A DNA stretch of 64,000 bases, from contig CM033712.1 of assembly GCA_019671005.1 (NCBI GenBank), positions 79,627,693 through 79,691,692 of the forward strand, written 5' to 3'. This stretch comes from Hibiscus mutabilis. Its lineage: Eukaryota > Streptophyta > Magnoliopsida > Malvales > Malvaceae. Each line of letters begins with the position of its first letter. The stretch's first letter is position 1. The notes under the pieces are model-generated. The model was given only the letters and a program-made list of their open reading frames with translations. It did not search any database and had not been told where the DNA came from. Positions 35,162 to 46,700 of this stretch are shown here, in pieces. Position numbers and translations under genes: made by a program.

Positions 35162-36440
35162 GCATTCAGGAACCAATTTCGGTACACTTAAGTTGATAAC
35201 AGTATAGTTGAAAATTGCAAAACTGGCGACAGCAAACCTAGCATATACACGAAATCAATTTGTATGTAATGCGATGAACATCTTTTTTTTATTTTTACGT
35301 AAATCATTGAATGCACCAATACAATGTTTTTGTTTTTAGAGTAAACCATTATTGCAATGGCAATTACAGATAACAAATTACTTTTCCAATCTGAACCTTA
35401 TATAAATAACTATAACAATATTAAAAAAAAACTAGTTTAATTAGAAACAGGAACGAATCTATAATTTATATAAATTTTAATTGAATTTATAATATATTTT
35501 TTAGTTTGGTGTAATTATACATTTTTTTTTAAATTTTAATTCAATTATGATCATTTAACAATCTTGAATTGTAATTAAACTTGTCCATTTACAAAGAACA
35601 AGGCCGAAAATGTAATTTTTAAAATAAAACCAATTTGACTTGAATTAAATTAAAGCTAGAAATCAAGAATCAAAGAATTTAGCACCAGTTCCTCTAATAT
35701 TTATGAAAATAAAAAGTTCAAATTAAAGAATGTTTGAAAATTTGAACACAATCTTTTCAAAGATTTTGTGTCCCCTTCAAAATTTTCATTTGCCAAAAGT
35801 GAATTTTAACAAAAAGTCCCTGGATTAATTGTTGTTTGCTGACAAATTAAATGTATCATCGACTTTAGGAAAAGACTGTGGGAGGTACATATTCACCATA
35901 TTTATTGAGAGGCCAATAGAATAGCATACTGGATAACATTAAATAATACTATCACAAATCTTAAAAAAATAGACAAACAAACTATCATATAAGCAAATAA
36001 AAAATAGTTAAAAAAGTAGATGTAGAATAATTTCTGGCAAAACAAAAAAAAAACTAAATTAAAAAAATGATTTTTTCGTCTAATTTTTTTTTTTTTTTTT
36101 TTACTATAAATATTAAAATTAATTAATCATAAAGAATGTCGGATTAATTTTTTATAAAGATAAAATTAAAGTAAAAAATTATTCTTGTATTTAAAAGTTT
36201 AACTCTGCAAATCCAAATATATTAAAATTGAAATTAATTATTATAAAATATATTCAGAATAAAAAAATGATTTTTAATTTAAAAAATATTTGAACTCTCA
36301 AATCGCCCCATCAGGGAAAAAATGAGACCGTTTTTAACGTGCACGAGGTGTTCAAATGGAAATGGGAGAAGTGAACATCATTTGTGTTTTGTTTTCGAGA
36401 AAAAGAAATCATTTGTATTAATTAAAAGGGCAGGAAAGTG
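35162..36440. other. Gene-free AT-rich spacer
   Basis: No coding or structured feature is supported. It contains poly-T/poly-A runs (36087-36102) and short inverted AT words. It separates the VTT gene from the SDHAF1 promoter. Confidence 0.5.
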
Positions 36441-36460
36441 AGGGATAGGAGGCAGGAGCA

Positions 36461-36526
36461 TATAAACTTTCCCATTTTGTAATTGGCAATTATCAACACT
36501 TGTTTTTCAGCTATCTTCGAATCCAG
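36461..36526 (+). promoter_or_regulatory. Probable SDHAF1 core promoter and 5' UTR exon
   Basis: tataaac at 36461 fits a TATA box. About 35 bases on, the leader runs to atccag, followed by the donor gtattc at 36527. An intron ending at gatcag (37880) or at an earlier AG would join this leader to the coding exon. Inferred from consensus signals only. Confidence 0.45.
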
Positions 36527-37885
36527 GTATTCAATCTCAATGCAATTTTACCTCAATTTTCTGAATTCCACCTGCATACAAATTTAGTTTCCATGATAAA
36601 GAAAACTAATTTTAGTTCCATTCTTGATCTGTGGATTTTTGTTTTGGAATTTCCACCAATTATGAAGCAAAACCAAGGCTTAAAAAAACTTCCAAATAAT
36701 CTGCTATATACTCTATTTATTTGATGGTTTCGGGGATCATGTTTGGTTCAATGTGGTGTTTTGGGTCATTTGATAAGCGCACACAATATGTTCGATAAAA
36801 GTCTTGTTTGGGTTATTGCTTCTTCTTTTAATTGTTCCTTTTTAAAGATTCATGCATGAGTTTCATAACAAATGTTTCTTAGATGGAATGAAATAACGAG
36901 AACAATTATGTAACTAGACACTAGGAATCTGTGAGTTCATGAAAAAAATGGAATTGGCTTCCTTCATCTTAGGACCTAGATTTGCAAGTGGATGCCCACA
37001 TCTTATATCCCTTAGTGAGATTCTTTTATATGCAATTTGTATTCTTTATTTATAAAACAAGCTACTTATGTTATAAACCTTGACAATCGTCACATGAATT
37101 GGCCAATCAGCTCGTTTACCCTTGTAGTTGGACACTGTTTGCTTTGCTTATTCTTCTACTTTTTTTCATCTGTAACAACCGATTGCGAATGTATGCCGAA
37201 TCCAAGCCTATTGGATTTCTATGACCTGATAAGATAATGTATTGGTGTTGTGTTCTTGTTAAGATAAAGGTACTCAAGCCTGTTGACTTGAAACAACAAC
37301 CGTCACTACGTTCTTCCGCTCGTTTTGCGAAGTACCCATGTCCGGCATTCATGTCCAACATGGGTATGGAGATATGATTTCCAAGGATTCTCCAAATACA
37401 AAAAAAGAAAAATCTATTCATAACCAAGACAAACACTTACCATATTCGATACTCACTGTCACACCCAAATCTGAGTAATATAAAACCATCATTACAGTTG
37501 CTGGTTGTTCGTCTAATTTAAAATTCTTTGCGCTTTCTGTTTTCTATAATGTGATTTGGGACTGCTGGTGGATGTTTTCTTTTCTGATTGATATTCAATG
37601 ATATTATTCGATGCTCTTGCTTGTTTATGCGCCTTTTATTTGTTTGATTGTCATGTTATTGAATGTGAAAGGCGTCTTTTTGTTCAGCCTATCTGTTTAT
37701 TGTTTTATATGTTCAGTAAATCAGTTCATTGATGAAAAGGGATTTGTGTTAATTCTTTCTATTGGTATGCTTGTACAGTCCTGCTGATTTTGGTAGCAAA
37801 TCCCGATTGGTTATGAGTACCGTTTAAAATACATCAGGGGCAGCTTTTAGAGACATCCGGTGCCTAATATAATTGATCAGCTGCA

Positions 37886-38185
37886 ATGGGTGCATCCAAA
37901 GGACAAAAGCTTTCCGGGATGCAAAAGCAAGTACTTAGTCTATACAGAGGATTTTTACGAGCAGCTCATTCTAAGCCTGCTGAAGAGCGACGCCAGATTG
38001 AATCCATCATCTCAGCTGAGTTCTGTCAGAATTCCAAGCAAGTAGATCGCAAAAATTTCCTCTATATTGAATATTTGCTTCGACGCGGTAAGAAGCAACT
38101 TGATCAGCTAAAGAGTCCTGATACAATAGGGTTATCATCCGTCAATGTCAGTTCATCTAAGAAACAAAAGAATGCCGATACTTGA
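37886..38185 (+). CDS. SDHAF1: Succinate dehydrogenase assembly factor 1 (LYR protein)
   Basis: SDHAF1 is a small mitochondrial matrix chaperone that helps insert iron-sulfur clusters into the SDH2 subunit of complex II. The single coding exon gives 99 residues, the usual plant size. The LYR motif (LSLYRGFLRAA) is near residues 17-27, the second conserved block is IEYLLRRGKKQL, and the Lys/Ser-rich tail is typical of the plant form. The start at 37886 puts MGASKG first and fits the family; an overlapping frame starting at 37860 has no known match. This is the only gene in the window with an unbroken conserved frame. One oddity is that the conserved block usually reading EFR here reads EFC (codon tgt). 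Confidence 0.88.
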   Translation: MGASKGQKLSGMQKQVLSLYRGFLRAAHSKPAEERRQIESIISAEFCQNSKQVDRKNFLYIEYLLRRGKKQLDQLKSPDTIGLSSVNVSSSKKQKNADT

Positions 38186-38598
38186 ACACAATATGTATTT
38201 GTTATCATTATTTTCTAGAGGAAAAAATGATATTTTTTAATTGATATTGGAGAAAAAAGGAACTCCATTTTGATGTTAACTACTTTATTGTACTTAATAC
38301 GACCGAGTAAAAAGTCTGTAATTTGAGATTAAGGGAAGCGTTTCCCTGAAATTCATGTGTTTTTCTTTGGTTAGGCATGCATTTGAACTGATATGAGCAT
38401 ATTTTTTTTATAACCACATTTATCGATTTATTGGCTGACTAATCTCGTTCGAGAATTGTAGAAGTTCATTATGAGGACGACCTTCTCAACTCAATTGCAT
38501 ATTTTGATAAATGATTACAAAGTTTTATTTTTGAGTCACGTATAAATGGATGAGTTTGGATAAACATGTAAAATAATTCGTATGTGACAATTTGATTA
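38186..38598. other. 3' flank of SDHAF1
   Basis: AT-rich, presumably 3' UTR then spacer; no other feature is seen. Confidence 0.45.
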
Positions 38599-38677
38599 GC
38601 CCTTATAGCTCAGTGGTAGAGCGTCAGTATTGGAAGTTGTAAACTGAAGGTCCGTAGCTCAATCCTGCGTTGGGGCA
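38599..38677 (+). pseudogene. tRNA-Thr(UGU)-like sequence, damaged
   Basis: It folds as a tRNA: acceptor gccctta / ttggggc (one mismatch and one G-U), a complete A box (tagctcagtgg), anticodon stem tcagt/actga fully paired, and T stem cgtag/ctgcg. The anticodon loop should be cttgtaa (anticodon TGT) but is 14 bases long (attggaagttgtaa), a net excess of seven. The extra bases lie 5' of the anticodon, not at the normal intron position after base 37. The T loop reads ctcaatc instead of ttcgatc, so the B box is weakened. It is therefore probably a dead nuclear tRNA gene or tRNA-derived relic. Confidence 0.75.
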
Positions 38678-40665
38678 CAACCAACAACGCCAAACATTTT
38701 AATTTCAGTATTTGATTACAAATATTTTAATTATTTTCTTTGATTAGTATGAGTGCATATTTGATTACAAATGAAATGGAAAATTGCCAAGTTGAAAGAC
38801 ATAACAGAAGTAATCGGTAGCATATAAAATTAAAATAATGTATTGTGTTTCTTAAAAATATAATATTATTTTACTTTAATCATCTGAAATTGCATTATTC
38901 TAGTAGAATAAAATTCTTCCTATTCCTTGTTTAGTTGTGTGCTCCATGAATTTCAACCAACCAACTATGATGTGGTTTCCTATAGGCTGGCCTTATTCTA
39001 GGGTTTTTATGTCCAAACTTGATAATATCCTAATTCCCAAGTTCTTTTAAGCTGTGTAATTTTAATTTCTTGAAATTTTTAGTGCTTGCAACACATCATA
39101 ATTTGCTTCTGGTTTTAGTTCTTAGCTAATTGTGTTGAAATCCTTCGTATTTACAGATCTCCTTGTTTAATGGATTTTGATTAGTGGAATAATGATTTCA
39201 CTGTCAATATGTCCTTATGGTTAGCTGATTCAAATGATTATTGTTTGGTTTCACCAAACTCGTATTATCTGTAATGTTTGAGAAACAAAAATGGATTCTT
39301 ACGTCTTTATGCAATTCTTTTGATGCTGCATATAAACATAACTTTATTCGTACGACTTTATACCCAAATTCTAGGATTAAAGTTTCTGAAACATGCATCC
39401 GCGTACACATGCACACGTTACAAATGGCGAGTTTAGGTCCGAGTGGCATGCACAATAAGCTGCCTTAAAAATTATGAGGGAGACTTTGAGTTTAAAGAGA
39501 CTACTAATCTAGTCTGATCCATGGAAGATTCTAGAAGATATTCACACCCATGTGAACATATGAAATACTTTTCTTAAATAAAAATAAAAAATTAGGGAAT
39601 ATGCTGATTTTGTGCTATTTGTGATGGGTAAGTTTCTATTTTAGTCGTCGATGTAAATCAGTAGTAACCATCGGATACAAAGGACTTAACTATAAATAGA
39701 AAATTTTCCCACCTCATTTGTTTCATCTATCTTTTGAGAAATCAAGACATTTATTCTAAATTTTTCTTATATTTTTGTTTGTTTTGAGTAATCAAAACAT
39801 TTACAGCCACTTAAAAGAGCAAGTAAAAAAGAGGACAGGGATCAACAACAGAAAACGAGCGATGGAGCCCCGATCTTCCACTCAAAGAAAGAACGAATAA
39901 TCAAGATATTTACAGTCGACATTTGACTACTCATCACCTCTTTGGTTTTTTGGTGGTGGATCGAGGCTCCTATCACTAGTTCTTCTGTTGTTATCCCTTG
40001 TCCTATTTTTCACCCGCTTTTTTAATTGGCTACTTTTTTACATATTGTTCAAATCTAGGCGAAGAGATTAACCTCTTTGATTTCTCCTCATCGTACCACA
40101 ATGATTCAATTCCTTACAAGTCAGGTTCTGGAGCATATTCGACTTGTTATTTTGATTCATCCATTCGCCTAAATGTGATTGCTATTATAAGAGAAATAAC
40201 ATGACAACATATTTTTATAGAAGTAATAAATCAAAAAAGCACGACAAAGTGTTTAGCAACAACTGTCTCATTGGACCAATTATAAACAGCTCTAACACTC
40301 GACGGCTATTATGAGTTCGTAGGGTTGGTACTGCCGGAGAAACGGATCATCCATTTTTACTTGCTCGAGATCTTTAATTTGGTTGTCCTAAATCTTATTC
40401 AGGGGAAGAGAGGGTGAGAGGTTCAAAATATGGGCGGTTGAATCCAATTTTATTGTAGAGAAGACACGAACAAAATAGAAAGCCGAAAAGAAAATCAATA
40501 TAAACCGTTAACTAAGTTTTTTTGTTGTTGTATTAATGCTAAAAGAGAAATGTTAATGTTTCATATTCTAAATAAATTAAAAAAATGAAGATGAAAATAA
40601 GAAACATGCAATAAAAGTATATTACATTTGTGTTGCATTTAATGTACAAGATGAAGTCGCATTGC
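38678..40665. other. Gene-free spacer
   Basis: Two overlapping opposite frames at 39204-39468 and a short one at 39998-40204 show no recognisable protein or splice support. Nothing else is identified. Confidence 0.45.
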
Positions 40666-40980
40666 TTAATAGTTGAGTGAGTTGAGAATATTAACTCTTA
40701 CTTTGATCAAGCGCCTAAACAGACCCTCTACACCTTCTTCAAAATCATGAATGCAATATTCTGGTAATTCTAGTTCATTCTAAATTTTATCAATTTACAT
40801 CCTGTCATGTTGTACATAATATTCAGTTCCATGAAATTTCGAACATGGCATATGGAAAAATTCTTGCATGCCCCTTTCTGTGTCTGTGTCACCATGGATG
40901 TTGTGTAAAATTAATCCACTGTCGTTTAATATTTTAAAATATTCATCCACTGCTGAGACTTGAAAAGCAGTTTGCAACTG
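40666..40980 (-). pseudogene. Tail of a DUF241-type gene and adjacent open stretch
   Basis: On the minus strand the end reads ELELPEYCIHDFEEGVEGLF then RRLIKVRVNILNSLNY and a stop at 40666. This resembles the C-terminus of plant DUF241 proteins, which end in a similar 'LEEGLE.LFRRLIKTRVSLLNIL' pattern (recalled, not searched); their function is unknown. Immediately upstream (40795-40977) is a 60-codon open stretch with QTAFQVSAVDEYFKILNDSG and CSKFHGTEYYVQHDR that I do not recognise. In-frame stops separate the two parts, and no start exon is visible, so this is a fragment. The first 41-kb neighbours give no context. Confidence 0.45.
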
Positions 40981-41221
40981 CCTCAGGCTAAACTTTTATG
41001 CTTGTTGATGATCCTTTTCCAACGCAATGATTGATCCAGCTTTGTTAATTGAAGGGAGAGGGAGTTATTTCAGAATTAAACATTGTGATGACCTGCTCGG
41101 CTGCCAATGGCCTTTTATTTCGTCTACAAATTGTTGATTTCTTAGATAGTTGTGATAATGACTAACTTTTGTTTTCTTGCTAACATTGTTGATTCTCTCG
41201 GTCCAACATAACATGATTTGC

Positions 41222-41385
41222 CTATCCATGGATGGATCGAGGGGTTGGAGAGCGGTTGTTCTTTAAAAATTTAAAATTTATATATAATTTAAAATTATTT
41301 TTTTAAAATTATATATTTTTATTGAAAATTTAATTTTGCCTCCTAACATAAAATTATAGGTTTGTCCTTATGCTTAAGCTTAAAG
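41222..41385 (+). repeat. Interspersed repeat, copy 2 (ttttgcc family)
   Basis: Same order of words as 15832-15990: gaggggttggagagcggttgt, aaaatttatatataattt, attgaaaatt, ttttgcctccta, acataaaattatagg. Confidence 0.55.
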
Positions 41386-43620
41386 AAAGTATATTATCAA
41401 GCAAGGTTAATGCATATTTTGTTTCTACAAATCTTAATTCTAATTCTAATCCTACTTAGAGAAAAAGGGAATGAGAAACTTCAAGAGAAGAAATAAAGTG
41501 TTCCTAGTGGGTTTAGAACCCATAGCCTAAGAGAAACGTGTAAACAAAGGTGAGTAATTTGACCAACCGGCTAAATATATTTGCTCTTAATATTTAATTA
41601 TTCTATAAACTTTTTTTAGATTATTTGACATGTGAATTGTTTTGCACTCATTTGACTTGTAAATTTGACTTTTGGTAATTAATATATGAACTTGAAACTA
41701 TCACATTCATTAACTAGAAACTTAAATTTGTTAAATTTTGTTGACATGTTAGTTCCAACCAATCAATTGATGTTATGTGTTCAATCAACCAATTGCTTAC
41801 ACGTGTTTTTAAAATAAACAAGTGCGTTAACTAATTAGTTGAAGATAACATGCCAACAATTTTTTAAAGGTAGTTAAGTTTGTAGAATAGCATATATGAG
41901 GATTTCCAAGTTCAGGTATAAATTAGGTTAAAAAAGTTTAAGTAGTCAACAATCTTTAAAGTAAGTGGTTAAAGCTCTTAGTTGACACTCTTCCCTATCC
42001 CCTAGGTTGTGGGTACAAAACTCATTAGGAGCAAATTCTCTCTCCCATTTCCTAGTTAGAAATTGTTCAAAAAAAGTTTAGGTATTGAACTCAACAAGTG
42101 GTGTCAGTGGAAAAGCGGATGATGTTCATCTTAAGAATGATGAGTTCAATCACTTTGTTTGTAAGGTGTATATGCATTATCGAAGAATTAAAAATATCTA
42201 TGAACATTTACTACCTTTTAATCACCTTTAACTATTCAAAAAAATAAATTAATGCCATGATACATTTTTAAAGACACATAATATTCATTGATTGGTCAAG
42301 AGACACACATCTATAAAACTTTGTTTGAGTTGAATTTTTAGATTAATATATATGGTTGTTTTCAAATTCAAGAAACAACTAAGAACGTGTAACTAAATTA
42401 AGTGACTATATGTGTAAAAGAAATTTAGACTCAGCTAAATTTAAGGAATTTAAGTTGGAGTAAATGAGTAATAAAGAATTTAAGCACTATTTTTTGAACA
42501 CTAATTAAATACCTAAAACTAAATTCAATAAATAAAATATACATTAACCCTATCAAATTTTTAGTTGACACCAACCAATCATAATATATAACATTTACGG
42601 TTTTTTTATATTATTAAAATATTTAACCGGCTGGCCAAGCTGCTAATCTTAATTTCTTCATATTTTCTTAAATCATGGGTTATAGACCTATTAGGAATTT
42701 AGGAGCACTTCCTTTCTTCCTTTAGAGTCACTTTCTCATCCCTCTAAATAAGATTAAGATTAAAATTACGATTTGTCAAAATACATACAATTAATCACAA
42801 ACTACTTTACATTAAATTTATAAACATAAATCTTACATTTAAATCAAACTTTCTATAAAGTATCGTGATATAACTAAAGGCTAAAGTAACTAGTAAATTA
42901 AAGGAAAAAACTTTGATACACGGGTCATGTAAATTTTAGTTTACACGTGTCTTTTAGTTTTAGAGGTTAGAGTTTTAGTTTAGGGGTTTAGGTTGTAAGG
43001 TTTATAATTTAAGGTTAATGTTTAGAATTTATGATATATGGTTTTAAGGTTTAGGGCTTAACTTTTTAGGGTTAAAATTAGGAATTTAGGATTTGGGTTT
43101 TACGGTATAAATGGCTTGAATAAAATTAGTTTTACACAACATGTGCATCAAAATTGTACCTAAATTAAAATAGTGAGTAAACTTCATTTTTGGCAAATAA
43201 ATAAAACTTTCTATAAGTATTGAAAAGTTCAATTCTTTAATTTAATTTGTTTGAGTCTAATCTTCGTATTTTATAGAAATTGAATTGTGAATTCAATCAA
43301 ATAACATTATTAAACCCCTAGCTTGGAAATTAATAAATCAAATGCAAGGAATCAACATAAACCAATAGTTTAACAATTTATAAAGCAAAAAGTTGAACAA
43401 ATTAATTGCTCAAGTTCATGTATTTACTAGCAACTAACATCTCAATTTTTGAAAAATATGATGATTAAATCATGATAAATTAAAGTAAAATGAGAAAAAT
43501 TGTATAGTATAGGGATCGAATTTAAAACTATACCATTTTTCTTACATCTAAAGATTTTCTTAAAGAAAAAACTAAAAAGTGGGCCAGACAGAGTAAGAAA
43601 AAAGAGAGGATAAATTGTGA
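41386..43620. other. Gene-free spacer with telomere-like low-complexity run
   Basis: No gene is supported. Around 42950-43100 the sequence is a degenerate run of ttagggt/ggtttagg words (gaggttagagttttag, ggggtttaggttg, ttttagggttaa). The rest is plain AT-rich sequence. Confidence 0.5.
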
Positions 43621-43639
43621 ATTGTGATATTTTTCCAAC

Positions 43640-43662
43640 TATAAATCGGCCTTAAACCCTAA
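43640..43662 (+). promoter_or_regulatory. TATA box and telo-box of the KH-protein gene
   Basis: tataaatc begins at 43640 and is followed at 43654-43662 by aaaccctaa, a telo-box. Plant genes of RNA and translation functions often have this motif close to the transcription start. The coding start is about 120 bases downstream, a usual 5' UTR length. Confidence 0.6.
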
Positions 43663-43784
43663 TTCACACACCCAACAAGATCTTTTTATCACTTCTTCCT
43701 CTTACAATTCCAACCTCACCCAGCACTTTCTTCCATTGCTTCGAATTTGTCCTCTAGATTAGTTATCCTTTCCCGTTCATTTTG

Positions 43785-46700
43785 ATGGCGGAAGAAGAGG
43801 CCGTAGCCGCTGCACCCAGCCCCGTCGCTTCCGATCATAAACGGAAACTTGAGGATCTCGAGCCCCAAGATCCCCCTGTCGACATGACTCGTGATTCTGC
43901 TGTAGACCCCGACGCGGAAGATAACGATGTGATGCCATCTGATTCGTCCGACGCCAAGCGCCCTAGGCTCGACGAGGATGATGCCGATGGTTTGGGTAAT
44001 GATAATGTTCTCCGTTCTTTGCTTCCCTTTTGGTTTTATGTTCAATTTTAGGAATGTATATATGGGGTTAAAATGACAGTTCTAGGGTTTCCCTGTTATT
44101 TCTTTACGATTTTTGTTTTGGAAAATTAAAGATGTTTAAGATTGTGAGTTTTATGTGATAGGTGAATATGAAGTGAGAAAATTATTGCTCCATTTAGTTG
44201 TTATTTGTTCTAATAATTATTTTGATTTCTGTTATTTGCCTTTACTTGTTTGAAAATCTCTAAACTTAAGAGCATATTTGATGGAGCCTATGATTGAATG
44301 TAACCTTATGTTGATAAACATTATGTGAATTTAGGGAAGTTTGATATTAATTTTAATAATTCAAAATGTGGTATTAAACACCTTTATTTTATTTTTCAAT
44401 TTTGTGCAGAAAGCAAAAAGAAATAGCTAAAGCGTTAACAAAACAAAAACAAAACAAAACATGCTTTATGATTAGTTATCTCTTTATTGCTTTACGTATC
44501 TAACTGTTCTAATTCTATGGTTCTTATGCTTAAATAGCAGCCAGTGAGAATGGGTTCCAAGCTGAGGAATCAGATGAACCTGCGAAGGAGGAAGAGGAGG
44601 CTCCTCAGAAAAATGAGCTTAACAAGCAAGCAGATGACGGCTACTCTCCCTCAAAGGAGGCTCAAGATATTGTAAAACCCGAGCAAGTTAAAGGAACTCT
44701 GGAGGAAACAGATCAGAAGTCTACAGATTATCCTGAAACTTCTGATGCTGAGTTAGGTAAAGTTGAGAGTTTTGAGGCAGACTATGGTCAAGACCCCTCT
44801 AAAGAGGATAATAAGCAACCTTCTGATGAGTTGCCCCAGCAGGAGGTTGATGATGGTTCAACTATTACTCGCAAATTGGAGGTTCCTAATGCTAAGGTAT
44901 GCTAACTAAATTTTTTAAGAAAACATTACAAAAAACCCTTTTGTACTAATTACTATAATCCATTTATTACCATGTCAAACAGACAAAGAAACTGATCCAC
45001 GATCAACTTTTTCCATTAATGCTATGTTCTTTCTTTGGTCTCTCACTCTCTTAAGCTGAATGCCATCGGTTAAATAACATCTTTTGAAAGGGATTGTTAT
45101 GTGTATAAACACTAAAGTAAATTAAATGTGTTTTCTGCATTTTTTGTTCTGTGTTTGGTGACCTCTACCTTTTTATTGCACAGGTTGGTGTTCTCATTGG
45201 CAAGGCAGGGGATACTATAAGGTACCTGCAATACAACTCAGGTGCAAAAATTCAAATTATGAGGGATGCAGATGCTGACCAGGATGCACCTACAAGACCT
45301 TTGGAAATAATTGGAACTTTAAGTAGCATAAACAAAGCTGAGAAGCTTATAAGTGCTGTCATAGCAGAGGTTGTATAATGTTTCTGAAATTTGTTTATTC
45401 ATGCGTTCATTATTTACCCTGCTCCTCCCCCTCTTCTGCCAAAATTTATATCCTTTGTTTCTTGTATTAACTTGACGTTCGAATTTGTTTCAGGCTGATG
45501 CTGGGGGTTCTCCTTCCCTAGTAGCCAGGGGCCTTGCTGCCACACAGGCTGCTGGTGTTGCTGATCAAATTGAGATACAAGTTCCAAATGAGAAGGTTTT
45601 CATTTTTCTTTATTTCCCCCTATATTTAGTATTTACCTTAAAGCACTGGCATATAGGTGTTCATGCATCATCACACCTGTTAAAAGATGCATTAGTCTTC
45701 ACTATGGTGTATGTTACCATACCTGTTTCAGGTTGGTTTAATCATTGGTAGAGGTGGGGAAACCATAAAAGGACTGCAGACGAGGTCGGGGGCTCGAATT
45801 CAGGTAGTTGATATTTATATGTCCCAGTCAGGGTTGAAGGTATTGCTTAACTGGTTCCTGCCAATGCTGACAATTTGATATCTTTTAGTTGATACCACAA
45901 CATCTCCCAGAAGGGGATGGATCAAAAGAAAGGACAGTGAGGGTAACTGGGGATAAGAAGCAAATTGAGGTTGCCAGAGAAATGATAAAAGACGTTATGA
46001 GTCAGGTTTTCCTTTTTTCTTTGAATCTTTTTCTTTATTGTTTATTTTCTAATTGTATTTTAGCTGCATCCTGTGTATTTTTTTTTGAATATTTTGTCGC
46101 TGGAGCTAAAGTATCTACTTTGATGATAGAGTGGTTTTGTTATTGAATTACCAGCAATGGACTTGTGGTATAAATTTATGTGATATTTGGTCTCTCAATC
46201 TATTCATTTGCTGAGTTCTGTTTCAGTTTTAATTATATCTTTGTGCTGATGGCATAAAAACATTTAAGATATATCTGAGGCTAGTTAAGAAAATGTCATG
46301 ATCTAAATATTATTGTTTATGTAGTTCTGGATTTCTCTTGCATGCTTTCCTGGTAGATTTGGCAGACAGGAATTAGGGGAGTGGGTATTACTTTAAATTA
46401 CGTTACCTTTGATCTCTCTTAATCCAATCATTTGTTGAGTTTTGCTTAGGAGCATCCAATATTAATTATACATTTGTGCTGATGGCTTAAAAACATCTAA
46501 AAATCTTAAGATATGACTGAGGCTGGTTAAGAACATGTCAGGATGCCACAAGCAAGATATTATTGATTTTGTAGGTTGAATATTTCTTGCATGCTTTCCT
46601 TGTAGATTTAATAGATGGGAATCACTGGAGCTTGAAAGGTTGTTACCCATAGGTTTTGGTGGTTGTGTTTGTAACTTAATATGTTATTCTCAGCATGTGC

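Noticed and set aside
38599..38677. Head of a tRNA-derived SINE
   Set aside because: No A-rich tail, target duplication or unrelated body follows it within 200 bases.
43716..44045. 109-codon minus-strand frame over the first KH exon
   Set aside because: Exact antisense of the acidic N-terminus; no splice or family support.
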